This document shows, in pieces, positions 44,901 to 52,587 of a DNA stretch of 64,000 nt; position 1 is the first letter of the stretch, and the number at the start of each line of letters is the position of its first letter. The notes under the pieces are model-generated. The model was not told the DNA's origin. It saw only the letters and a list, made by a program, of their open reading frames with translations, and did not search any database. Where the stretch lies: NCBI GenBank assembly GCA_019096065.1, contig JAGUCH010000002.1:17000501-17064500 (forward strand), read 5' to 3'. Both the position numbers and the translations under genes were made by a program. Source of the DNA: Paracyclopina nana (Eukaryota; Arthropoda; Copepoda; Cyclopoida; Cyclopettidae).

Positions 44901-47900
44901 CAGCTCCATCTAGCGGATTTTTGAGGCAAAATATGTATTAGATGGATAAATGGCTGCTCCCTCGATCCCTCTGGTGAAAATCTCTGCAACAAAGGTCAGC
45001 GACTTGGCCTTGTGTAATTACGTATCGTGCGGCTGCCATCAGACAGCAATTAATAATTGAGAACGCATTGTAGTACATTCACATTAGTCTGGCAGAAGGT
45101 AGATAACGGCATGTAATGGCTCTAACCTTAATGGTACAAAAGAAAATGTCAGCCTTTGTAATAGCAATAATAAAAAGTAAGTTTCAAATTGACTATTGTA
45201 GTCTTGGCAAATACTTCTAAATATTTGTCCATTTTGTCCATTTATAAAGGCTTGCATAAAGTGGCCAAAATTATGGCGTGCTCTGTAATTGTTAAATATT
45301 TGTTGCTCTTTGCTGACTTTCCATTTACGAGGGTTTTACCACATACATAGCACACTGTTAGCAGGTGACAATTAGTTGTTATTAATGCTCTTTTAACGAT
45401 CATCACCTTCATAACATTACTGCCCTGTTCATCTACTCTACTTTTTCGCAACTTTCTTGACTTGCCTTATGAAAAAAGTTGTAGTAACTCCACGGATTTC
45501 TATGCGCTGTCATAGCCATTAAGAACTAGTTTTACACACACCTTCACAATAGCTGCTTCTAGGGTTGACTAAACCTATTACAAGAGCTATATTATTATAT
45601 GCTAGTTTTTGCCAATCCTTACGCTAAAGTAATGTAAACCATTGTAATTATGGAAGTTACGCAATTTATGTCAAAGCGACATCAACTTAACCAACCCTAG
45701 CATGCATCTGATCAACTTGTTTGACTTGCTTGCCCGAGCTGTACGTTAATGACTTTCCTAGCTCGCAACTCATCCTTACATTAGAAATAGGTAAACCATT
45801 AATATTCTGATAGCCGATCTCTCAACTGATGGCAATGCAACAATGATTTAACCAAGCCTAGCTAGCCTGCGCTTAACTTGTTTGACTCTCTTGCCCGATT
45901 CTTACGCTTACAATTGGTTTCACCCCCTGACTTCCAACCATTTTTGTCGATGAAGAACAGCGACAATTTGGGTAAATACAGTTGAGGTTGCGGCTGATTT
46001 TGCCATGGTAGATGAAAAGGGCATACTAGAGTAGAAAGCCCCATTGATAAGATCATAGGTTGCGTGAGCCGCACGGAAATGTTCCGTTTACTGTCATCCT
46101 CTTGGTTGATTCCCATGGGCTTTCTCTTTCTCTCAAAAGCCTGTAGAGCCCCATTTGGTATATGGTATGACTCTCTCGCGCATCTAGGCCAGCTTCAGCT
46201 GCATTTCATCATTGCAGATCGTTTTTGCCGTGATAACTACTCTCATTCCGGATTCCTGGCTGACCAAAGATGCGATCCTCCGTGCCGAGTGCTGAACAGT
46301 GAGTGTGGGCCTGACCTCAAGTGTCGCTGCTTTCGAGGCTACCACCCAACCTACCTTCCGGCGCCCATCCTCTCATCGAGGCCACCAACCCTGGTATATT
46401 GTCAGATTCTCTCAGAAAAAACTGGTATCCTTCTGGGCACAAACGCAGCCATGGCCAATAATGGAACCATGATTCTACCCGGTGGAGTCGTTGATGCTCA
46501 TGCACCTGAAAATGGCACCGTTGTGCCAATGAGCTACTTTCCAGGTACCATACTAAAAACTCGAAGCCAGAGCTCTTGCTGCTGCTAGGGGAAAACGAAA
46601 TTAGACTGACTGCAAAAATGGAACTCTTCCAACCTCTTCCCTATGAAGAAATGCATCTCACAAGCGTAACATTTCAATTTCCATTTGGGACGAAGAGCTT
46701 AAAAAGAATTGAAAACACGCCTTTGCTTTGTTTGCTCTCCTTTACAAGTGGCTTACATGAATAAGGCAAAGGCGTAAAGTTACTAGATTTGTAGCGCCAT
46801 CTAGCCTTGAAACTTGGGCAAGTACATTTGACATGGCTGTGTTGCATAGATTATCAAAGATTGGCAATTGTTTGGCTTTTGGAGCACTTGTGCCAAAAAC
46901 TTTGCTGATATGACATAATCTACTGACAAGATGGCACCCATTCGAGCCATGAAAGCTACATGCCTCTCACACTAATTTTCAAGCTTTTTCGTGCCTTGCT
47001 CTGCCAATTAGCCAATCAAATTGCGGCTTGTAATCACATGACGAGTTTCATGCAAGGCAGTTTTTCTAAAAAGACTAGCTCAAAAAGTGCCATCGAATGA
47101 AAAAGTTTGTACCTCAACTGGCTATGCTGGATTATTTCGTACTTTCTCAAAATTGTGTCCATTTATTTGTGAAAATTTTTGAAATTTAGTTTGGGTTTGT
47201 CTTGGATTGCACCAATGTGAAAGTAGGAAAATAGCAGAAGTGGATTTTTTTGGATATATGCCCTTTTGGCATTTTTGACATTTGATTGGTGAAAAACACT
47301 TCTTCTTGTATGAGGAAGTTGTAACATCTCAGCAATTTTGGAAAGTTTTTTGAAAAGTGATCTGCCAACCTTGTAATCATATCAAATAAATAACTTATGT
47401 TTTCTCAAATGGCAAAAGTGCTCTGAAAAACATGGATTTGCTTTTGGCTCAAATTATCCTAGTCGGCAAAGCGCCTTGGACGCACAACTAATATTTGTGT
47501 ACTAGGTCAAAAATCGAAATTAATGGTACGTGCTCGTACGTATACCAGGTGTCCTGGTGAGCATTGGCACGTGCTACCTCCCTTCCAAGTTTAAGCTGCT
47601 TTTGTTATTTGGCTGACGTGGTACGGTTGTTATGCATATGCAGCAAAAACACACAGCATATTTGCTCAGAAATAAACTGTATGCACAGTAGCCAAATATG
47701 GCTCTTGAAAACTGAGGCCATCAATCAAAAATCACTTGGTTGTTTTTTCCATCTGGAAGAAAATAGGAGATTTATCTGTTTTTCTGGCAAAACACTTTCT
47801 GCTGGGAAAATAAGTCAATTTTTAAAAAAGTGACAAAATATTTTTTTTAAATGAGCAAACTGGTTCCAAATCTTGAGCTGGAATTCATAAAAATGTTTTT

Positions 47901-48457
47901 AAATGCTTGAGTCAAAGTAAGTCAAAGTTTGCAATAGAGTTTAACTGGCTTAACTCAATTTTGAGCTATTCCCTGTTTTGAGCAATTCCCTGTTTTACTC
48001 GCCCGCTCCATATATAAATAGATATTGCCCTGTCCAAGTTACAACTCCAAAAATAAAGAAAATCAGCAAACAGCTCTCCACATTTTTGAGTTGGAATTCA
48101 ATAGGAAAGCCTACAAAGATTTTTGCTGCCTAAATTCAATTTTGAGCTGTTCCCCGTTTTACACGGCGTCTCCATGCATAAATAGATATTGTCCTGGCCA
48201 AGTTGAAACTCCGCGTTGCAAATGAGTTGGAATTTGCACTACTAATTCATCTTGTACTTGCAGACGACTCTCAACTGAACCCTTGGATGCTCGCAATGAT
48301 CGGCATTGGATGCGTGTTCATCGCGTTCGTCGGCGTTTCCATCTACCTGATGTGGTAAATGCGTGCCAAAGTTAACTTTTCTCAAGCGTAACGTTTTTTT
48401 CTCGTTGGATGCAGCAAGTCGACCAATCAGGAGGTGGCACGGGTACCAAAAGACTAA
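20154..48457 (+). CDS. THSD7: THSD7-like multi-TSP1-repeat transmembrane protein, complete (16 coding exons)
   Basis: Sixteen coding exons join with matching phases to 4686 nt (1561 aa), close to vertebrate THSD7A/B. Residues 1-25 are a signal peptide (hydrophobic FFSHFLFVFSFGAAAA, cleavage near SSA-SD). Tandem thrombospondin type-1 repeats follow, alternating a canonical WxxW type (SSWSEWS, GPWSSWS, TTWTEWS, TQWSEWT, GPWSEWS, SPWSEWG, AEWTEWS, SAWSPWD, SEWTSWS) with a second type marked by CGxGxRxRxxxC (CGLGLRRREAVC, CGEGIRMRSLDC, CGKGRKTRTIRC, CGEGKRQRGLRC). A Cys-rich membrane-proximal part, one membrane helix (about 1523-1547) and a ~14-residue tail end the protein. WxxW repeats are usual sites of Trp C-mannosylation, and the extracellular domain probably acts in adhesion or guidance. 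THSD7A versus 7B assignment is not meaningful here. Confidence 0.92.
21181..21565 (+). repeat. A-family element (full length), THSD7 intron 1
   Basis: 385 bp, ATAAGCCAGCGGAGGGAC start and ACGCCTTTGGCTTAT end. A second left-end fragment sits at 21045-21096, and the ~84 bp between (TTTCTCGACAAAATTATCC...) recurs beside the copies at 56529 and 63795. Confidence 0.9.
22304..22690 (+). repeat. H-family element
   Basis: TCCTGTTCATGTACGCC start, ATCTGATCGACTTTAAGTC core and CAGTCCCAAGCTGAACTTG. Confidence 0.72.
23318..23826 (+). repeat. B-family foldback element
   Basis: AGGGCGTTCCCATGTTGGCT start, AATATGGGATCTCCCT end; lies just upstream of THSD7 exon 2. Confidence 0.88.
23864..24133 (+). CDS. 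THSD7: THSD7-like, coding exon 2
   Basis: 270 bp, phase 2 at both ends. It starts right after a B element whose end is 38 bp upstream. It encodes RVCVDGQSQ, CEVSSWSEWS and a basic RMVRHRRIEQPPVG segment typical of a TSP1 CWR layer (residues 270-360). Confidence 0.9.
24252..24310 (+). repeat. tRNA-derived SINE head
   Basis: TGGTGCAATTGTTG and GGGTTCGGATCC; inverted partner at 24603-24663 in the same THSD7 intron. Confidence 0.5.
24603..24663 (-). repeat. tRNA-derived SINE head, inverted partner
   Basis: Minus strand GTGGCGCAATTGTTAGGGC and CGCGTTCGAGTCCCC. Confidence 0.5.
24749..24925 (+). CDS. THSD7: THSD7-like, coding exon 3
   Basis: 177 bp, phase 2 both ends (TTTTTGCAG|A; CAACG|GTACTA). 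It encodes SGWSQCRVEDLSGNM and CGGGLQDRNISC, the second TSP1 type. Confidence 0.88.
25104..25613 (+). repeat. B-family foldback element
   Basis: AGGGCGTTCCCATATTG start (a second start at ~25220), ATGCGATCGCCCT end; flanked by AAT on both sides. Confidence 0.88.
25944..26059 (+). CDS. THSD7: THSD7-like, coding exon 4
   Basis: 116 bp, phase 2 in and phase 1 out. Acceptor GCCTTTTTCCAG|CTGC; donor CCCAG|GTACGTG. It encodes CFVACTDTCRVGPWSSWSAC, a canonical WxxW repeat start. Confidence 0.88.
26186..27264. repeat. D-family element carrying a nested C element
   Basis: CCCAACCAGAAATTTTCCC to AATTTCTGGTTGGG, interrupted at 26608-26991. Fills most of THSD7 intron 4. Confidence 0.88.
26608..26991. 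repeat. C-family 384-bp foldback element, copy 1
   Basis: Perfect terminal inverted repeat AGCTTGTTCTCATAAA / TTTATGAGAACAAGCT; both halves are mutually inverted over most of the length (GATTGGAACCAAATTTGG arms). Flanked by AAT on each side; the unoccupied form GTTAATGTGACATAAC is seen at 27168. Confidence 0.93.
27353..27564 (+). CDS. THSD7: THSD7-like, coding exon 5
   Basis: 212 bp, phase 1 in and phase 0 out. It encodes a Thr/Ser-rich strand segment (RRRTPTTTSSSQTSSSS), then CYSWRLEKQEDC and CGKGTRKLLFAC. Confidence 0.9.
28221..28719 (+). repeat. E-family element
   Basis: TGCCCTGTTCATCTACGC to ATGAACAGGGCA, 499 bp. Confidence 0.88.
28975..29486 (-). repeat. B-family foldback element
   Basis: Starts AGGGCGCAATCTCATATTCG and ends CAACATGGGAACGCCCT. 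Confidence 0.88.
29832..30054 (+). CDS. THSD7: THSD7-like, coding exon 6
   Basis: 223 bp, phase 0 in. The donor is GGTGAAG|GTAAGA (30054); a GTGAAG six bases earlier would also keep frame. It encodes CHIRCPAECVLTTWTEWSNC. An F-family element starts 12 bp after the donor. Confidence 0.88.
30067..30627. repeat. F-family foldback element
   Basis: CCTGAGGGACAGCCTAACC start and ATCCCTCAGG end, both halves with AAATATGCATATTTT. Starts 12 bp after the THSD7 exon 6 donor. Confidence 0.85.
31094..31769 (-). repeat. B-family foldback element, with internal partial copy
   Basis: AGGGCGGTCCCATATTCG start; internal end at ~31490 (ATGGCGACACCCT), then a second end at 31769. Confidence 0.88.
32035..32370 (-). 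repeat. H-family element
   Basis: AGCTTGGAGCCGTGCAGCA, GAGTCGATCCGATTTG and a TGAGGCTTACATGAACCGGAC end. Confidence 0.72.
32557..33077 (-). repeat. B-family foldback element
   Basis: AAGGGCGATCCTATAGTCG start, TATGGGAACGCCCT end; 80 bp upstream of THSD7 exon 7. Confidence 0.88.
33158..34001 (+). CDS. THSD7: THSD7-like, coding exon 7 (largest)
   Basis: 844 bp, phase 1 in and phase 2 out; it follows CTTTCTTTCAG. It encodes about four TSP1 repeats: SGIWSGCLVNNSNC/CGLGLRRREAVC, TQWSEWTSC, QPWSQCQLPEGKSC/CGEGIRMRSLDC and TGPWSEWSSCGLDC (residues 603-884). Confidence 0.93.
34045..34986 (-). repeat. B-family foldback element with internal tandem copies
   Basis: AGGACGATCCCATGTTTG start and GGGAACGCCCT end. 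About 940 bp because the GCTGATGAGCTAACTTAGCT block is repeated four times. Confidence 0.88.
35054..35490. repeat. H-family element, two-ended
   Basis: GTCATGTACGCCCCAAGCC start and GTTTGGGGCGTACATGA end; core GCTCGGGACCGGGCAGCA. Confidence 0.78.
35539..35712 (+). CDS. THSD7: THSD7-like, coding exon 8
   Basis: 174 bp, phase 2 both ends. It encodes VPSGTWSDCLIMADGEQL and CGIGKRYRRLDC. Confidence 0.88.
35820..36110 (+). repeat. E-family element, right end lost
   Basis: TGCCCTATTCATCTTCTTC start, AATGTTTTAGTCAGCCCTAG inside; abuts a G fragment. Confidence 0.72.
36203..36595 (-). repeat. G-family element, one end replaced
   Basis: Contains GCAGATCTGCTG, ACAGAGGCGCCAATTGG, CGCTCGCTCGCGTGCAGTGA and a CAGAGACTT-type end near 36590. 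Confidence 0.78.
36783..36918 (+). CDS. THSD7: THSD7-like, coding exon 9
   Basis: 136 bp, phase 2 in and phase 0 out (TCCAAG|GTGAGA). It encodes CPNDCLMSPWSEWGLCDTIC and GFGLKNRTSK. Confidence 0.9.
36929..37474 (-). repeat. B-family foldback element
   Basis: 546 bp, AGGGCGATCCCATAATCG to GGGAACGCCCT, flanked by AATAT on each side. Occupies most of THSD7 intron 9. Confidence 0.9.
37527..37705 (+). CDS. THSD7: THSD7-like, coding exon 10
   Basis: 179 bp, phase 0 in and phase 2 out. It encodes GGRPCPGPSVQYATC, YWKTSSWSECSVVQQGG and CGKGRKTRTI. Confidence 0.9.
37890..38690 (+). repeat. Minisatellite, ~18-21-bp unit (GAGGTTACTGAAACTCT)
   Basis: About 35-40 imperfect copies fill most of THSD7 intron 10. 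A local 62-codon open frame is only a by-product of the unit. Confidence 0.92.
38857..39010 (+). CDS. THSD7: THSD7-like, coding exon 11
   Basis: 154 bp, phase 2 in and phase 0 out. It encodes RCVEISNDG, CEGQCVLAEWTEWSSCES. The upstream intron is largely a minisatellite. Confidence 0.9.
39056..39819. repeat. D-family element filling THSD7 intron 11
   Basis: CCCAACCAGACATTATGAG to AATTTCTGGTCGGG; four internal GTTTATGTCGTTNCNTAACT units. Confidence 0.88.
39846..40596 (+). CDS. THSD7: THSD7-like, coding exon 12 (GC-rich)
   Basis: 751 bp, phase 0 in and phase 1 out. The acceptor is a tandem NAGNAG (GCAGCAG), so the exon can start at 39846 or 39849, adding or dropping one Gln. It encodes about four TSP1 repeats: ALTAWSSCQPLGDSSC/CGEGKRQRGLRC, CEVSAWSPWDTSGCGCG, SLSSWTCDLQGAACGVG, CVLSEWTSWSEC. 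It is strikingly GC- and CpG-rich in its middle compared with the AT-rich flanks. Confidence 0.9.
40640..40860 (-). repeat. tRNA-derived SINE (head 40788-40860, body leftward)
   Basis: Minus strand head has TAGCTTAGTGG and GGTTCGAATCCC. The body (GGGGGATGTAAAGTATTTTA, GTTCTCGGAACTTG) resembles 8260-8400 and 60050-60170. Confidence 0.6.
40968..41253. repeat. D-family element, minimal single unit
   Basis: 286 bp, CCCAACCAGAAATTTTCCC to AATTTCTGGTTGGG; probably closest to the basic form. Confidence 0.88.
41673..41852 (+). CDS. THSD7: THSD7-like, coding exon 13
   Basis: 180 bp, phase 1 both ends. It encodes the basic strand TGTRRRSRSIKREAVKPHG, CILEPC and GGGRCVRQDGLFVE. Confidence 0.88.
42067..42609 (+). 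repeat. B-family foldback element
   Basis: AGGGCGCTCCCATATTGGCC start; end reads GATTATGGGATCAGCCT. Confidence 0.87.
43153..43647 (+). repeat. E-family element with TTA duplications
   Basis: TGCCCTGTTCATCTACGC to ATGAACAGGGCA; TTA at 43150-43152 and 43648-43650. Confidence 0.9.
44095..44885 (+). repeat. Segmental duplication, copy 1
   Basis: CTCTTGCTGCTGCTAGGGGA through an A element to TTTTTCTGATATCTGTGCC; matches 46571-47325. Confidence 0.85.
44294..44679 (-). repeat. A-family element inside a duplicated block
   Basis: ATAAGCCAAAGGCGTAAAG start and GGCTTAT end; part of the 44095-44885 duplication. Confidence 0.88.
45421..46023 (+). repeat. E-family element, enlarged
   Basis: TGCCCTGTTCATCTACTC to GATGAAAAGGGCA, with an inner duplication; TAC on both sides. 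Confidence 0.87.
46218..46544 (+). CDS. THSD7: THSD7-like, coding exon 14 (membrane-proximal Cys-rich part)
   Basis: 327 bp, phase 1 both ends (ATCATTGCAG|A; CCAG|GTACCA). It encodes FCRDNYSHSG, a compact Cys-rich EGF-like stretch (CDPPCRVLNSECGPDLKCRC), then an extended region with two N-glycosylation sequons (NNGT, ENGT). Confidence 0.88.
46571..47325 (+). repeat. Segmental duplication, copy 2
   Basis: Same order of sequence as 44095-44885, starting 26 bp after the THSD7 exon 14 donor. Confidence 0.85.
46761..47127 (-). repeat. A-family element inside the second duplicated block
   Basis: ATAAGGCAAAGGCGTAAAG start; right end mutated (GGCTATG). Part of the 46571-47325 duplicate. Confidence 0.82.
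47945..48230 (+). repeat. Tandem duplication ~178 bp
   Basis: TTTTGAGCTATTCCCTGTTTTAC and AAATAGATATTGCCCTG recur as TTTTGAGCTGTTCCCCG and AAATAGATATTGTCCTG; last large THSD7 intron. Confidence 0.75.
48264..48354 (+). CDS. THSD7: THSD7-like, coding exon 15 (transmembrane helix)
   Basis: 91 bp, phase 1 in and phase 2 out at ATGTG|GTAAAT. It encodes DDSQLNPW and a single hydrophobic helix (MLAMIGIGCVFIAFVGVSIY). The donor GTAA overlaps TGG TAA, so reading through gives an immediate stop. Confidence 0.85.
48415..48457 (+). CDS. THSD7: THSD7-like, coding exon 16 (cytosolic tail)
   Basis: Follows a 60-bp intron with a pyrimidine run and GGATGCAG acceptor. The phase-2 join gives a tail reading CKSTNQEVARVPKD then TAA at 48455-48457. 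The AATAAA at 48521 supports this as the terminal exon. Confidence 0.8.
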
Positions 48458-48520
48458 AAAAAATGGAAAATGGATTTATGCGTACAAATTGTTGACACTT
48501 CTATACACACAATATGCTAA

Positions 48521-48526
48521 AATAAA
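48521..48526 (+). terminator. Polyadenylation signal of the THSD7-like gene
   Basis: Canonical AATAAA 64 bp after the stop codon at 48457, followed within 30 bp by mixed T/G-containing sequence. Confidence 0.65.
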
Positions 48527-48939
48527 GAGTTTGACAGCGGAAATGGCCCATAATAACACAACAGTTGACAGCTCTCGCAGGAATAATGTCAACATTGCAT
48601 TGTTGCGTGCAGCTGTACGCCGCAATTGCGGCTAATCGACCTTTGCAGATTTGAATCATCTGGATGAAGCGGAGAGCTTGTCCCAAAACTGATGGTACGA
48701 CTGCCTTCAATCTCATGGCGGCAATTTAATGACAGCCTAGCGAGGAAAGAGCTGACAGCCACTCAGATTTTCAGTTATATTAAAAAAATGCATTTGAGCG
48801 AGTCAGTTATTTTTTGGCAAAAAAGTGCACAAAATACATGATTAATTGGTATAATTGGTAATTAAAGTTAGAGGGCCACTGGGCCACTCTGAGGTGGTCA
48901 CATCGCCTTTTATACCTAATAAGCCTTATTCAATTTGTA

Positions 48940-49290
48940 GAATGGAAAAAATTGTCCTACGGAAAAGTGAATCAGCTGATGACAATCAATGTGCAAGTTG
49001 AGCTTGGGACCGAACAGCGTTTTCATGGGCAAATGTCGCCAATCTTTGTGAACAGTATTTGCTACCAATCCCCCTTTTACATGTTTCTTAGTATTTCTAA
49101 CTTTTGGCGTCATATTTTTGATGAAGAACAATTCCTTGACAAATAATTTCTGGTTTACTTTTGAGGTGACTTGGTATCGATCTGATGATATATGCATTAG
49201 CTGACGCTTGGCATGAGTCAATTTCCTTCCTTTTCCTTTATTATTTTTGCACATTTTACCAATAAGCTTGGGGCGCCCATGAACAGGACA
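48940..49290 (-). repeat. H-family element
   Basis: GAGCTTGGGACCGAACAGCG core and CTTGGGGCGCCCATGAACAG end. Open in one minus-strand frame together with the 50560 copy. Confidence 0.75.
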
Positions 49291-49364
49291 TAAAATGGGG
49301 TAGATGAACAAAAATGCCGGCTGATATGAGGCCTCTATATCTGCTAAAAACTGGAGGGTGGTCG

Positions 49365-49575
49365 ATTTTCATGCCTAGTTAAAAAGCAAATTGACCACTC
49401 CACAGTGGCCCGGTGGTCATGAATCACATAGTGCAACACAGATTCATTAAGGCATCCAGCCTCTTTGTCTACTTCTTCAGCATAAAAATTACAGATTTTT
49501 CAGGATTTTCTGTATTTCAATGAGCTGCCTAGTTAATAAGCAAATTGACCACTCCAGTGTGGCCCGGTGGTCATG
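49365..49575. repeat. I-family repeat
   Basis: GCAAATTGACCACTCC..GTGGCCCGGTGGTCATGAA occurs at both ends; matches 50205-50430 inverted. Confidence 0.75.
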
Positions 49576-50204
49576 AACTTAAAACGCAACCAAACCACAG
49601 AAATGTCACTGCGTTCAGCTCAAACCCGAAAAATCCAAGCCTCAACATACTAGCATGATGGTTGAAACTACTCATTTTTGACCACTTTTCATGGCCTTCC
49701 AAAAAAATGGTAAAAATATAAAAAGGCAGTTCTTTGCTTGGAGGAATTACTCGTGGAAGAAACGGTTGATGATGATGAGTTGGCACGAGGCGCAAAACTG
49801 CTTTTTTCAGCAGAAGTAGCAGCAGCAGCAGCTCAAAGGCAGGTGGTAAAGGCAGGAGTCAAAGTTATCGGTGGAAGAGCGTCAGGTGGCCAATGGGTAA
49901 ATTAGGGATCGAGGACTCCTACGCAGCAGCAACAACAAGGGTGGAATCCGAGGCGAACCGGATGCGATGAGCTCGCTTCTGGCTCGTGCCATAGATACCA
50001 AATAACCATCAAGCTCGGGATTACACCACACCACAAAAATGCTCATGTCGAAAAACGGACAACAGGATTAATCCGCGCAAAACAACTGACAGTTGGGCAT
50101 ATAGCACAACTACAACAAAGCATAATGTCCTGTTCATGTATTATATGAGTAGCCTTGGAATTTTGGGTATTTAGGCGAACCTAGTTGAAAGTAAGTGGTT
50201 TGGT

Positions 50205-50430
50205 AGCATTTTAAGGTCCATGACCACTGGGCCACACTGGAGTGGTCAATTTGCTTGTTAACTAGGCAGCTCATTGAAATACAGAAAATCCTGAAAAATC
50301 TGTAATTTTTATGCTGAAAAAGTAGACAAAGAGGCTTGATTCCTTGATGAATCTGTGGTTGTGTTGCACTATGTGATTCATGACCATCGGGCCACTGTGG
50401 AGTGGTCAATTTGCTTGTTAACTAGGCAGC
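50205..50430. repeat. I-family repeat, inverted relative to 49365
   Basis: GACCACTGGGCCACACTGGAG / GTGGTCAATTTGCTTGTTAACT; a further fragment is at 48870-48905. Confidence 0.75.
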
Positions 50431-50559
50431 TATTCGGAGCAAAGCAAATCATGAAAAATTGACTAGGCTCCAATTATTTGATTGCGGGCAAAGGAGACAA
50501 AGGGCGAAAAAGCAGATTTGTCAAGCATTTGCGTTTATTTAGCCAATTTTTAAAAGCGT

Positions 50560-50940
50560 CCTGTTCATGTACGCCCCAAGCTCTTGGGGAAAATGCCGGC
50601 TAATAATACAGTTGAAGGAGGGAAATTGACTTATGTCAAGCGTCAGCTGATGCTAATAAAATCAGATCGACTTCAAGTCACCTTGAAAGTAAACCAAAAT
50701 AATGATGGCGAGCAAGCGTCCAAAGTAAACGTTTTTCAAACAAATCAAAAGAAACATGGAAAAGAGCGATTTGTAGTGAAAAATGTTTGCAAAGATTGTC
50801 AACATATGCCCAAGAAAACGATGCTCGGTCTCGAGCTGAACTCGTTCATACTCAGTCAGCTGCTGACTCGCTTTGACTCTGCACAATTTTTCCCGCACTT
50901 TTTCAAATTGTCTACAGATGAACGAGGCATTGGCGGCTTG
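50560..50940 (+). repeat. H-family element
   Basis: GTCCTGTTCATGTACGCCCC start, CAGATCGACTTCAAGTCACC and CTCGGTCTCGAGCTGAACTC inside; a ~138-codon frame crosses it. Confidence 0.75.
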
Positions 50941-50999
50941 AAACACACAAAGAAGCCAGCTCTTCAGTACTCTGTGGCTCCAAAAGGGGATTTGCCCTG

Positions 51000-51464
51000 A
51001 TGATTCCTGGCAGATAAAGAATAATTGCTCACTCACTTGTCTGCCCAAAAAGAAGGCAAAGTTGCTCAAATAATGCTTGTTTTGTATTGCTGCCAAATTG
51101 ATTGGATCAATTTATCAATGCTACCTTTAACTGCTATCTGTTTACAAAGGTGAAACGTGAGTTTGGCTGAAATTGGAGGTCTCATGGTCATTTTTGGGCG
51201 GAGGACCGGAAACCACTGGTCAATTCGCAGCTGAAACCAAAAGGTCACCCCATCTTGACCCTTCAAGAATTGCATAGCTGAGAAGCTGCCTATGAACTGT
51301 CTTTTTTGGCGGTTACCGCTTAATTGCCATCATTGCGTGCGGTTATGGCGGAGATCATTTAGTTTAATGACTCAGTTGGAAGCTGGGAGATTCGAGCGAG
51401 CACGAGCCAAACGCTCTGGCCCTGCTCATCTGCCATTTGAAAAATAATTATTCATGCTCGATTT
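51000..51464. other. Spacer between THSD7-like and Senseless-like genes
   Basis: No domain-bearing frame on either strand and no repeat family recognised. Confidence 0.45.
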
Positions 51465-52375
51465 AGGGCGTTCCCTTATTTCATGGTTAGTCAAGATAAG
51501 TTAGGAATAAAGTTGAGCTGAGCTCAGTTCCGTAATCAGATATTCATGTAGGTAGATCCTAACTTTGCTTAACTTTATTTATTAGCTTGTTCTCATAAAC
51601 ATTTCTATAAGGTAAGCAAGGCACTTTGCGCGCTTATATCTCAGCATCTACTCGTCCGATTGGAACCAAAATTGGAGGAATTCATAAGGACATATTGAAG
51701 AATCTTCATGTCAATTTTCATCCGGATCGTAGGACGCTAAGGCCGCCTTACTGAAAGTGAGGCAAATCAGTTAAGCAAGGGAGAAAAATCAGCCACCCCC
51801 TTAGAGACCTCCGATCCGGATGAAAATTGGCATGAAGATTCTTCAATACGCTCTTATGAATCCCTCCAAATTTGGTTCCAATCGGCTCAATACTTACTGA
51901 GTTATGAGCTTCCAAAGTGCCTTGCTTTGCTTACTGCCTGCCTTACTGAGTTTTATGAGAACAAGCTATTATTAGCTTACTTGCTTAGTTATGTCAAGTT
52001 GCGTAACTGAAGTTAAGTGTTTGCAGATTAGCAATGTAAGCTTGCTTGCTTGAGATAAGCTAAGTCAGCTGATCAGTTCCGATCACAGATATTTGTGTAG
52101 GCGCTAGCTTGTTTGCTATGTTAAGTAAAGTAGCCGAACTGAACTAAGATAAAAAAAGTGTTTGCAGATTATCAACTCAAGCTTGCTCTATTGGGATAAG
52201 CTAAGTTAGCTCATCAGACGCTGATATCAAATGTGTTGGCGCCTCAGCATAGCAGCTAGCTTAACTTAGCTAAAACCAACTGACCTTGGCTGGTACCAGC
52301 TGAACTTTACTAATCAAGTAAGGTTACTATTTGAGCATAGTAATGTAACTAAAACTTCGAACTTGGGATCGCCCT
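51465..52375 (+). repeat. B-family element interrupted by a C element
   Basis: AGGGCGTTCCCTTATTTC start and TTGGGATCGCCCT end, split at 51584-51967 by a 384-bp C element. Confidence 0.87.
51584..51967. repeat. C-family 384-bp foldback element, copy 2
   Basis: Same ends and same 384-bp length as copy 1, with few visible differences. Flanked by ATT on each side, inside a B element. Confidence 0.93.
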
Positions 52376-52587
52376 TGGCCAGGTCCAGATCAAATTGCAC
52401 TTTTGATCACGTTTTGGCCTATGACAAAACTTCCAAAACTTTCCCACTTTGAATATTGAAAAAATTAAATATTACTCTAAATAAGTTTTTTATGGCTGTT
52501 TCACTAGTCAATGCTATTTCCAAGTGTTTGGGTAGCCCAAAATTTCTTGGACCCATTTCACTTGCTAACCCGCACATACCCGGTGGA

